A DNA stretch of 64,000 nucleotides from Stutzerimonas balearica DSM 6083. GTDB taxonomy: Bacteria; Pseudomonadota; Gammaproteobacteria; Pseudomonadales; Pseudomonadaceae. Of the stretch, positions 39,450 through 46,629 are shown one piece after another (position 1 is the first letter of the stretch; the number at the start of each line of letters is the position of its first letter). The position numbers and the translations under genes were made by a program. The notes beneath the pieces are model-generated. The model saw nothing but the letters and a program-made list of their open reading frames with translations, was not told where the DNA came from and did no database searches. The DNA is taken from contig NZ_CP007511.1 in the NCBI RefSeq assembly GCF_000818015.1, forward strand, positions 1,040,001-1,104,000, read 5' to 3'.

Positions 39450-39591
39450 GGCTGCACGGTACGCAGCTATCGATGCCTGGGACACTTGATCGAAGTGGCT
39501 GTACAAGCGCGCTAGGCCTGAACGACAGCATATAGCGCGAAGGCTCGGAGCCAGCAAGGTAGCGTATCTAGGAATCAACCAAGGAAGGAAG
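39450..39591. other. gap between CDF and ZIP genes
   Basis: 142 bp without a gene; it ends in a strong aaggaaggaag ribosome-binding site for the ZIP gene. Confidence 0.4.
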
Positions 39592-40353
39592 ATGATGGAT
39601 AGTATCTGGCTGGTACTCGGCCTGGCGCTGTTGCCCGCCTTAGGCAATTTTAGTGGTGGGCTCGCTGCGGAGGCCTCCCGAACTACCGGGCGCCGTCTCA
39701 ATTACGCCCTTCACGGCGCTGCCGGCCTCGTCATTGCGGTGGTGGCGGTTGAAATCATGCCGCGCGTGCTAGAGAACCTCTCAGCCTGGGTAATCGCCCT
39801 CGCTTTCGCGCTGGGCGGCATTGCTTACGTAGGTATCGAGAAGCTCGTTGAGAGTCTCCAGAAGCGACAAGGCCAGCAGGGAGAAGGCGGTCAGACGAGT
39901 GTCTGGATGATCTATATCGCCGTATCCATCGACCTGTTCAGCGATGGCCTCCTGATCGGGGCGGGGTCGGCGGTCTCACCGTCGGTCGCGATAATCCTGG
40001 CGGCGGGTCAGGTTCTCGCCGATGTTCCTGAGGGCTTTGCGACGATCGCCACCATGAAAGATAAAGGAATCCCTCGTAGCAAGCGGATACTGCTCTCTGC
40101 TTCCTTCGCGATTCCTGTGCTCTCGGCAGCCGTCTTTGCTTACTTCGTACTCAGGAACCAGCCGGAGGCATTTAAGCTAGCGGCACTGACGTTCACGGCA
40201 GGCCTTCTCACGGTCGCTGCCATCGAAGATATGGTCTCCGAGGCTCACGAGAGCGGTGACGATACGCACATCTCACCGCTGGCTTTCATAGGCGGCTTCG
40301 TCCTGTTCGTTCTGGTATCAGCGGGCTTGGAAGGGGTGGTATCGCAAAGCTAA
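39592..40353 (+). CDS. ZIP-family divalent metal transporter
   Basis: 253 residues with eight predicted transmembrane helices and a hydrophilic loop after helix 3 (KRQGQQGEGGQTS). Helix 4 'YIAVSIDLFSDGLLIGAGSAV' and helix 5 'GQVLADVPEGFATIATM' are the ZIP metal-path pair, although the usual histidines are replaced by Asp/Ser. ZIP proteins normally import metals, so pairing with a CDF exporter under a metal sensor is unusual and transport direction cannot be taken for granted. Confidence 0.85.
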   Translation: MMDSIWLVLGLALLPALGNFSGGLAAEASRTTGRRLNYALHGAAGLVIAVVAVEIMPRVLENLSAWVIALAFALGGIAYVGIEKLVESLQKRQGQQGEGGQTSVWMIYIAVSIDLFSDGLLIGAGSAVSPSVAIILAAGQVLADVPEGFATIATMKDKGIPRSKRILLSASFAIPVLSAAVFAYFVLRNQPEAFKLAALTFTAGLLTVAAIEDMVSEAHESGDDTHISPLAFIGGFVLFVLVSAGLEGVVSQS

Positions 40354-40509
40354 CGTACTGCTCCCCAACACAGCCACTGTCGTGCTGGCCGAATACGAAG
40401 CAGCTCCCAGCTTACGGCGCACCTAGTCGAGTCCAGAAACATTCACTTTGCCACCCTGGCCAGCCGGCCGAATGAATTGACGCAGCTTGATTAAGCGGAG
40501 CAAGAAAGC

Positions 40510-42087
40510 ATGAGCCACAGGGTTGATCCTGGATTCGGAGGCGAGAGAGCATTGGGTGATAAGTGCGCGCTACCCTCTAGCCTATACACGGGCGTGCGCT
40601 ATAAGCCGCTTCTGACAGGGGGGATGGCTCTACTTGCTGGAGGCGCCATGCCGCTTGCCTTTGCCCCTGTGGGCTGGGCATGGCTTGCGGTGATCGCTCT
40701 GGCAACATTTTTTGTCCTGACCGCGCAGTCTTCAAGGCGTCAGGCGCTGTGGTCGGCCTACCTCTTTGGCCTTGGCTACTTCGGCGTGGGTGTCTCCTGG
40801 GTCTTTATCAGCATTAGCCAGTACGGCAATGGCCCCGTGGTGGCGGTGTTAGTCACGGCGGCCTTTGTCTCGCTGCTCGCCCTCTTTCCATGGGGCGTCG
40901 CGTACCTCGTGCGCTGCCTGCGCCCTGAGATGGATGCAATGGCACTCTGGCTAGGGCTACCTGCGGCATGGGTGCTGAGTGAATGGATGCGCACCTGGTT
41001 CTTGACCGGCTTTCCCTGGCTCTTCATTGGCTACAGCCAGACCGACACCACACTTGCCACTATCGCTCCCGTCTTTGGCGTGCTTGGCGTGAGTTTACTG
41101 GTGGCACTTCTCGCTGGCGGGCTTGCCTGGGTTGTCCAGGGGCCAAGCCTGCGCCGTGCTGCGGTAGTCGGTGCCGTGTTAGTCGCTACCCTCGCCGGCT
41201 TGCAACTGCTGGATCGTGAATGGACGCAGCCAGCCGCTGACCCGATCGATGTCGTCCTCTTGCAAGGAAACATCGCGCAAGACAAGAAATGGGACCCGAG
41301 ATACCGGGACATCACACTTGAGCGCTATCAGGCGCTTACCGCGCAGCATCTCGGAGCCGATATCGTGATCTGGCCAGAAGCGGCAATCCCGATGTGGCAT
41401 GACCAGGCCAAAGCATATCTTGCTGAGCTTGAGGCGTTAGCCGATCAGGCAGGCACATCGTTAATGATTGGCGTCCCGGTACGCGAGGCGGAGGGCCGTA
41501 CCTACAACGCCGTGGTAAGCCTCTCCGATCCCTCAGGCTTCTACTACAAACGCCACCTGGTGCCCTTCGGTGAATATGTTCCGTTTCGGGATCTTTTGGG
41601 GTCGGCCCTCGACGTGCTCGGGGCGCCCATGTCCGACTTCACACCGGGACGGGAAGCGCACGTCCTGAATGCAGCAGGGGTGCCCGTAGGGGCACTCATC
41701 TGCTACGAGGCGGTCTTTGGTGCCGAAGTCACTGAGCTTCTGCCCGAAGCGCAGTTACTGGTGAATGTCAGCAACGATGCCTGGTTCGGCAGCTCGCTCG
41801 GCCCCCTCCAGCATTTCCAGATGGCACGCATGCGTGCCATCGAAACCGGACGTGACCTTCTTCGAGCCACGAACACCGGTATCACAGCAGCCATCAATCA
41901 TGAGGGCAAAGTGCTCAAGCGTGCTCCGCAGTTCGAAGTGGCCACCCTCAGCGCCGAAGTGACACCGCGAACTGGCGCGCCCCCTTATGTGCGCTGGCGG
42001 GATTGGCCTGTCCTTGGCCTGACCGCACTCGGACTCGGCCTGCTCCTGCTCCGTCGAATTCGTCGGCATCATCGGTTGGGTACATGA
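40510..42087 (+). CDS. lnt: accessory apolipoprotein N-acyltransferase
   Basis: 525 residues. The N-terminal ~220 residues hold several transmembrane helices ('GGAMPLAFAPVGWAW...'). The C-terminal nitrilase-like domain has Glu in 'DIVIWPEAAIPMW' (about 286-298), Lys near 'YKRHLVPFGEYVPF' (about 343-356) and Cys in 'GALICYEAVFGAEV' (about 397-410). Lnt adds the third acyl chain to lipoproteins. It is a transposon-borne extra copy, co-oriented with lspA. GGAG lies at 40497-40500. Confidence 0.92.
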   Translation: MSHRVDPGFGGERALGDKCALPSSLYTGVRYKPLLTGGMALLAGGAMPLAFAPVGWAWLAVIALATFFVLTAQSSRRQALWSAYLFGLGYFGVGVSWVFISISQYGNGPVVAVLVTAAFVSLLALFPWGVAYLVRCLRPEMDAMALWLGLPAAWVLSEWMRTWFLTGFPWLFIGYSQTDTTLATIAPVFGVLGVSLLVALLAGGLAWVVQGPSLRRAAVVGAVLVATLAGLQLLDREWTQPAADPIDVVLLQGNIAQDKKWDPRYRDITLERYQALTAQHLGADIVIWPEAAIPMWHDQAKAYLAELEALADQAGTSLMIGVPVREAEGRTYNAVVSLSDPSGFYYKRHLVPFGEYVPFRDLLGSALDVLGAPMSDFTPGREAHVLNAAGVPVGALICYEAVFGAEVTELLPEAQLLVNVSNDAWFGSSLGPLQHFQMARMRAIETGRDLLRATNTGITAAINHEGKVLKRAPQFEVATLSAEVTPRTGAPPYVRWRDWPVLGLTALGLGLLLLRRIRRHHRLGT

Positions 42088-42140
42088 CGCTTGTTATTTA
42101 GCAGCGAGCAAATTCTAGATTGGGTCAGGAGGAAGGGGAT

Positions 42141-42662
42141 ATGTCTACTTATGGCAGTCGGCTCGCAGAGAAAGCCCACGAGCCGGGAAAGGCGATGCGC
42201 TGGCTGTGGCTCTCGCTCCTGTTACTGTTTGTCGATCAGGCAAGCAAGTACCTTGCCAGCACCATGCTAGCGCATGGTGAAAGCGTGCCTGCCGCACCCT
42301 TCTTCAATTGGGTCCACCGCCACAATACGGGGGCGGCCTTCAGCTTTCTCGCGGATGTCGGCGGTTGGCAGCAGCCGCTTTTCATCGGACTGGCCCTGGT
42401 TATCTCGATATTACTGGTGTACTGGCTTTGGCGTTCACCACGCGTACTGAGTTATCGGCTCGCCCTCAGTGCGATCCTCGGCGGCGCGTTGGGCAATGTC
42501 GCAGATCGCTTGCGGTTAGGCTACGTAGAGGATTTTCTCGATTTTCACTATGCCCAGTGGCACTGGCCATCGTTCAACCTAGCGGACGTATGGATCTTCC
42601 TCGGTGTCGCCCTCTTTATTTGGGCGGAAATACGACATCAACCAGGCAGCCGCCGCCGCTGA
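42141..42662 (+). CDS. lspA: accessory signal peptidase II
   Basis: A 173-residue, four-helix aspartyl protease that removes lipoprotein signal peptides. Catalytic motifs 'GGALGNVADRLRLGYVEDFLDFH' region (Asp in NVADR) and 'FNLADVWI' (second Asp) are both present, plus 'NTGAAFSFL'. The start at 42141 has gtcaggagg upstream. lspA is a hallmark passenger of ISPpu12-type ISL3 elements. Confidence 0.92.
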   Translation: MSTYGSRLAEKAHEPGKAMRWLWLSLLLLFVDQASKYLASTMLAHGESVPAAPFFNWVHRHNTGAAFSFLADVGGWQQPLFIGLALVISILLVYWLWRSPRVLSYRLALSAILGGALGNVADRLRLGYVEDFLDFHYAQWHWPSFNLADVWIFLGVALFIWAEIRHQPGSRRR

Positions 42663-42784
42663 ATCGCCTAGCGTCTTCGCTATCGCATGCTTGACTTCCG
42701 GAATAGGCGCGTCCTGGGCCTTGATAAGGCGGCACGCCTTCATGAGCCAGCTGTACGTTCCTGATGCACGACTGCTGCCAAGGG

Positions 42785-43601
42785 CTCTGCTGCATCCTAA
42801 CCAATCTGGAAGAGCGCACCCTGCTGGACCTGCTACCCGGTCGTCAGCAAGAGAGGGTGACAAGACGCCTCATGAGCATGGCCAACCGCCACCAGGTCGA
42901 GATCGTCAGCATGGACATGTGGAAGCCCTACCGCCGCGCCTTCCAGACGGTGCTGCCACAGGCCCGTATCGTGGTCGATAAGTTCCACGTCGTGCGCATG
43001 GCCAACGAGGCCTTAGAGAAGATCCGCAAAGGCCTAAGGAAGGAGTTGAAGCCCAATCAGCGCCGGACCCTCAAAGGTGACCGGAAAATCCTGCTGAAGC
43101 GCGCTCACGACGTTTCAGACCGCGAACGGCTCATCATGGAGACCTGGACAGGAGCATTCCCCCCAGCTCTTGGCGGCTTACGAGCACAAGGAGCGCTTCT
43201 ACCATATCTGGGACTGTACCAATCGGCGTGGTGCCGAACAGGCTCTCGCCACCTGGATTGACAACATCCCTCAGGGGCAGAAGGAGGTTTGGAAGGATCT
43301 CGTCAGCGCCGTCAGTGGCTGGCGTGAAGAGATGCTGACCTACTTTGAGACCGACATCCCGATCACCAACGCTTTCACGTAGTCGATAAACCGCCTAGCC
43401 AAGGACAAAAACCGTGATGGCCGGGGCTATTCGTTCGAGGTAATGCGAGCCCGGATGCTCTATACCACCAAGCACAAGAAGAAGGCGCCACAAGTCAAGG
43501 AATCCCCGTTTCTGGGCAGAGCCACCATGACCTACAACATGGGACTCCCCGAGCCTGAGAAGAACTTCGGTGTCGATCTATCAACCTTCTGGAAGGACTA
43601 A
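42785..43601 (+). pseudogene. ISL3-family transposase, inactive remnant
   Basis: The C-terminal two thirds of an ISL3 transposase can be read: 'VSMDMWKPYRRAFQ' (catalytic-core Asp), 'VVDKFHVVRMANEALE', then, in another frame, 'YEHKERFYHIWDCTNRRGAE', and finally 'RGYSFEVMRARMLY' to the stop at 43599-43601. Three lesions: the N-terminal zinc-finger part is missing; a run of six C (43159-43164) shifts the frame and removing one C restores it; a TAG at 43381-43383 interrupts the last part. It cannot make active transposase. Confidence 0.9.
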
Positions 43602-43621
43602 GGGTTGGATGGGGCTGGAAG

Positions 43622-43649
43622 GCCCATCAACCACTTAATCCGGATACCC
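43622..43649 (-). repeat. right inverted repeat of the ISL3-type transposon
   Basis: Complement of the left repeat, ending aatccggataccc at 43649 and abutting the target duplication. Confidence 0.87.
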
Positions 43650-43657
43650 ATTTAAAA
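43650..43657. repeat. target-site duplication, right copy
   Basis: 'atttaaaa', identical to 37801-37808. Confidence 0.88.
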
Positions 43658-43745
43658 ATAGCAGGGCTACTTGGCGTCGGCTGTTTCCAATATGCCTTCG
43701 GTGGGCCTGCCCAGTGGTCTTGCCCACTCGCTCCTTTCAGACGAC

Positions 43746-43785
43746 ATCGTAACGTTACGATAACGTAGCGTTACGATGTTACGGT
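43746..43785. repeat. palindrome array downstream of the XRE gene
   Basis: A perfect 16-bp palindrome, atcgtaacgttacgat (43746-43761), is followed by an imperfect second copy (gcgttacgatgttacg, 43768-43783) running into the XRE stop codon. It has the look of a tandem operator; a terminator is less likely because there is no T tract. Confidence 0.55.
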
Positions 43786-44018
43786 GCAGCCTCCTGTCCA
43801 GCCGCCGGCGCCTCCAGCAGTACTGAAGGCTCCACCCCCAGCGCCTCGGCCAGCTTGAAGATGTTGAGCAATGCGATGTTGCGCTGCCCACGCTCAACAC
43901 CCCCCAGATAGCTGCGTGCCAAGCCACTTTCCAGTGCTAGGCGTTCTTGCGACCACCCTCTGGTCTTTCTGATTTCTATCAGCTTCAGGCCGAAGCGTAG
44001 TCGGGGATCAAGGGCCAT
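43779..44018 (-). CDS. XRE-family helix-turn-helix regulator
   Basis: 79 residues. The HTH spans about 11-66: 'GLKLIEIRKTRGWSQERLALESGLARSYLGGVERGQRNIALLNIFKLAEALG'-type order, that is the classical Cro/CI fold. The start at 44018 gives 'MALDPRLRF'; an in-frame extension upstream covers the divergent promoter and is rejected. It probably represses the divergent gene set that starts at 44163. Confidence 0.85.
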   Translation of the reverse strand: MALDPRLRFGLKLIEIRKTRGWSQERLALESGLARSYLGGVERGQRNIALLNIFKLAEALGVEPSVLLEAPAAGQEAAP

Positions 44019-44045
44019 ATTTCTCTCTTCTTTAAAGAGAAATGA

Positions 44046-44141
44046 CTCTATGAGTACCCCCTCTATAGGGCTACGCCCGATAAGTACCCGCACTATGAGT
44101 GACAATTGAATGCAGGCCCCATAAAATGGCCTCTATGAGTA
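44046..44141. promoter_or_regulatory. divergent promoter with three 'ctatgagtr' repeats
   Basis: Direct repeats ctctatgagta (44046-44056), cactatgagtg (44091-44101) and ctctatgagta (44131-44141). A rightward promoter fits between copies two and three: GTGACA (44099-44104), 17-bp spacer, TAAAAT (44122-44127). The repeats are the likely binding sites of the XRE protein. Site assignment is inferred. Confidence 0.5.
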
Positions 44142-44162
44142 ACAAAATGGGGGAAATGACGT

Positions 44163-44819
44163 ATGGCAAGCGTCTGGAAGACTGCGGGGGTGGGAGCGGC
44201 GGCGGGGCTGGCAGTTCCGGTGGCTGGGCTTTCAGGTCTTGCTGCCGCTGGTCTTACGCTGATTCTTGTACTGGCGATGATCGGCGTGGGGCCTGCGCGC
44301 CTGTCACAGGCATCGCTTTGGGGGCTGTTGACCAGTGAGCTGATGCTCTATCTACTGATTTCGCTGGCGATCTTCACGCTGTCCTTCCGCTTTCTGGCGC
44401 GCTTGCAGGCCCGCTGTCAGGCCCTTGTCGCCAGGATCAACGCCCAGCAGGGACTGTCATTCGATGCTGGACATCTCCTGGGTTATCCCGCACCGGCATT
44501 CCTTGTTTTTGACTCTCAGAATCGCAAGATCGCGGCCTGTGATGTGGTCAATGACGCATACAAACTGCACGACTTCTCCTGGCTGCTTGGTTGGCGGATG
44601 ACCTGGCGCGAGGTCGAGAGCATGGAGATGAACGGCGGTAGCCGTCAGGTCAACGCCAGCGGCATGAGCGTGCCGACCTTCGAGCGCACGGTACGCGCGA
44701 AAGACTTCGCCATCGAGCTGCAAACCGCCGATCCGCAACGACCAGTGCTCAGTTTTCCCATGAGCCGTCGGGCGGCGGAAACCTGGTGTGCCCGGCTCAA
44801 TGCCATCTTCAACGGATAA
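44163..44819 (+). CDS. membrane protein of unknown function
   Basis: 218 residues. Two or three transmembrane helices occupy about 8-75 (GLAVPVAGLSGLAAAGLTLILVLAMI..., LLTSELMLYLLISLAIFTLSF). A soluble C-terminal domain (about 105-218) of mixed beta strands and a last amphipathic helix ('SRRAAETWCARLNAIF') could be PH-like. No enzyme motif. First gene of a five-gene coupled run: membrane protein, lipoprotein, exported protein, SLOG-like protein, small protein. Confidence 0.72.
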   Translation: MASVWKTAGVGAAAGLAVPVAGLSGLAAAGLTLILVLAMIGVGPARLSQASLWGLLTSELMLYLLISLAIFTLSFRFLARLQARCQALVARINAQQGLSFDAGHLLGYPAPAFLVFDSQNRKIAACDVVNDAYKLHDFSWLLGWRMTWREVESMEMNGGSRQVNASGMSVPTFERTVRAKDFAIELQTADPQRPVLSFPMSRRAAETWCARLNAIFNG

Positions 44820-44836
44820 GCTCGCGAGGAACTGCG

Positions 44837-45481
44837 ATGAAACACTACCGGAGCTTGCTGCTTCTGCCTTTTGTATTGACGGGCTGCGCCACAACCGACA
44901 TGCAGGGGGCGCTGGATTCACTGAGCGGACTGGGACAATCCATTGGGACCAGTCTGTCGCAAGCGGCTACGCCCGCAAGCGCGGCAAACCGCAACAGCCT
45001 GCTGGGCACTCCACTGCATAACGCCTTGCGCCAGAATCTTTCTACCGACGGTCGCGCCCCGGAGTGGCCCAAGGTGGTGATCAGCAATCTGCAAATTCCG
45101 GCGGATCAGATGACCCTGACCCGTAGCCTCACGCTCAAAGCCAGTGATTGCATTCGCTTTGACGCAGTGCTCTGGTACGACGCCAAGCGCCCCGAGCGCT
45201 TCAGCAATCTGTCGCTTTGCGCACCGGAGTTGCCGAAACAGTCGAACAATTTCGTGCTGACCTGGAAGAGCTTTTCCATCTCCGGAAAAACCAGTGGTCA
45301 GGTTCGTAGCGATGGACCGATCCCACCGTACAGCAAGCTGCCCAGCGACCCGGCGATGGAGCGCTGGCTGATGAATCAGTTCGGCCTTTACTATGTCGGT
45401 TCACTGTTGACGCTGGTCGGCTATGACCCCAACTTCACGGTCGATGACCGCCGCTTCTGGATCAGGAACATCAAGGGATGA
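44837..45481 (+). CDS. lipoprotein of unknown function
   Basis: 214 residues with a type II signal peptide: 'MKHYRSLLLLPFVLTGCATTDM', lipobox LTGC with the lipidated Cys at about 20. The residue after Cys is Ala, so outer-membrane sorting is expected. The mature part has no domain I recognise. The stop overlaps the next start (ATGA at 45478-45481). Confidence 0.75.
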   Translation: MKHYRSLLLLPFVLTGCATTDMQGALDSLSGLGQSIGTSLSQAATPASAANRNSLLGTPLHNALRQNLSTDGRAPEWPKVVISNLQIPADQMTLTRSLTLKASDCIRFDAVLWYDAKRPERFSNLSLCAPELPKQSNNFVLTWKSFSISGKTSGQVRSDGPIPPYSKLPSDPAMERWLMNQFGLYYVGSLLTLVGYDPNFTVDDRRFWIRNIKG

Positions 45482-45894
45482 AAGCGTTGCTGCTGGCGGC
45501 CATGCCAGTGATGCTGATGGATGGCACTGCCCCAGACCTCAACCACTGGTTGCGGATCGAGCCAGCCATCGTCGCCGCCGTGGAATGCCGTCAAGCCTTG
45601 CCGTTGCACGTACTGGACGGCATTGCGCCCAATGCTCCCGGCAGTTGGTCGCTGACACCGGCACGCAGCTTCACAGTGTTCGGGTTGCCGGTGACGCGTA
45701 TCGAGCTGTTCATCGACCCGGATGGTGAATTGGGTGCGAGCTATACCGCAGTGATCGAAAAGCGCAGCCTGGAACAGGTGCGCAAGCAACTGAAGCTTGC
45801 CAGCCAGCGCGGGCGCATCGGCCAGCTCTCGGCAGATCAGCCCAGCGCAGAGGTTCAAGTGACTTGCACGGTCGCCGCAACGGGGCAAGGGTGA
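45478..45894 (+). CDS. exported protein of unknown function
   Basis: 138 residues with a short, weak N-terminal signal-like segment (MKALLLAAMPVMLMDG). The mature part contains two cysteines (VECRQA, VTCTVAA) far apart and suited to a disulfide in the periplasm. Coupled to the lipoprotein gene before it and, by a GTGA overlap, to the next gene. Confidence 0.65.
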   Translation: MKALLLAAMPVMLMDGTAPDLNHWLRIEPAIVAAVECRQALPLHVLDGIAPNAPGSWSLTPARSFTVFGLPVTRIELFIDPDGELGASYTAVIEKRSLEQVRKQLKLASQRGRIGQLSADQPSAEVQVTCTVAATGQG

Positions 45895-46367
45895 GCATTC
45901 AGCGCATCCTCTCCGGCGGCCAGACCGGCGTAGACCGGGCGGCGCTGGATTTCGCCATTGCCCGGCAGATTCCGCACGGCGGCTGGTGCCCGGCAGGCCG
46001 ACGGGCCGCTGATGGCGTACTGGATGCTCGCTACCAGTTGATGGAGACCGAATCCAGCGGTTATCGCCAGCGCACCAAACGCAATGTGCTGGACGCTGAT
46101 GCCACACTGATCATTTACCGGGACAGGATCGAAGGTGGCAGCCTGCTCACTCGCGATCTGGCGACGGGACACGGCAAGCCGCTACTGCTGTGCGATTTGC
46201 ATGACCCTGCAGAAGAGCTGTTGGCGGCATGGCAAGACTGGTTGCTTAGCCATCCCGTCGCTATTCTCAACATTGCTGGCCCGAGTGAAGCACGCAACCC
46301 CGGTATCTACCTGCAGGCGAGCGCACTACTGGAGCTTTTTTGGAGCAAGGAACATGAGCCGATCTGA
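45891..46367 (+). CDS. SLOG/YpsA-like protein ('putative molybdenum carrier' family)
   Basis: 158 residues beginning 'SIQRILSGGQTGVDRAALDFAI', the nucleotide-binding signature of the family annotated as putative molybdenum carrier (a YpsA-related SLOG-superfamily Rossmann fold). 'PHGGWCPAGRRAADG', 'RTKRNVLDADATLIIY' and 'GGSLLTRDLA' follow as in that family. The molybdenum label is historical; SLOG proteins bind nucleotide-derived ligands, and several act in conflict systems. The GTG start at 45891 has ggggcaagg upstream. Confidence 0.78.
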   Translation: MSIQRILSGGQTGVDRAALDFAIARQIPHGGWCPAGRRAADGVLDARYQLMETESSGYRQRTKRNVLDADATLIIYRDRIEGGSLLTRDLATGHGKPLLLCDLHDPAEELLAAWQDWLLSHPVAILNIAGPSEARNPGIYLQASALLELFWSKEHEPI

Positions 46368-46623
46368 TGCCCGCTGCGCGACACCCTATATCTACTCGGG
46401 TGAGTTGCAGATCCGTCCCGAAGTGGATGCCGCGCTGGCTGCGCTGAAAGACAAACCCTACACCGCCATCCCTAGCTGGAAAAATGACGGAACCTGGGAG
46501 CTGTGGACGGTGGAAGGCGACGGCGAAACCAAGCCCTGCATCATCAGCGGCCCATCGACCACTTACCCCAGCGAGGCCGATGCACTGGCCGCCGGTGCGG
46601 CCTGGCTATCCGGACAACGCTGA
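46354..46623 (+). CDS. small protein of unknown function
   Basis: 89 residues starting at an ATG that overlaps the SLOG-like gene by 14 bp. Soluble, with 'IPSWKNDGTWELWTVEGDGETKP', which suggests a small beta-sheet domain. It is the last gene of the coupled run and converges on the AAA+ gene with a 6-bp gap. Confidence 0.6.
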   Translation: MSRSDARCATPYIYSGELQIRPEVDAALAALKDKPYTAIPSWKNDGTWELWTVEGDGETKPCIISGPSTTYPSEADALAAGAAWLSGQR

Positions 46624-46629
46624 GCAACC

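Larger units (their letters stand above)
37809..43649. mobile_element. ISL3-family passenger transposon with metal and lipoprotein-maturation genes (ISPpu12-like)
   Basis: 5.84 kb bounded by inverted repeats 37809-37836 and 43622-43649, which match at 24 of 28 positions and share the outer gggtatccggatt. The element is flanked by an exact 8-bp duplication, so it arrived by transposition as one unit. Cargo: merR-type regulator, CDF exporter, ZIP transporter, lnt, lspA, then the transposase at the right end. ISPpu12 of plasmid pWW0 is a known ISL3 element carrying lspA-, czcD- and merR-like genes, so this belongs to that group. The transposase is broken, so this copy is immobile on its own. Confidence 0.88.

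Noticed and set aside
42579..42863. 94-codon minus-strand frame overlapping the lspA end ('LMKACRLIKAQDAPIPEVKHAIAKTL')
   Set aside because: The middle looks somewhat protein-like, but it overlaps lspA and a scrambled transposon junction, has no recognised family and no ribosome-binding site. It may be debris.
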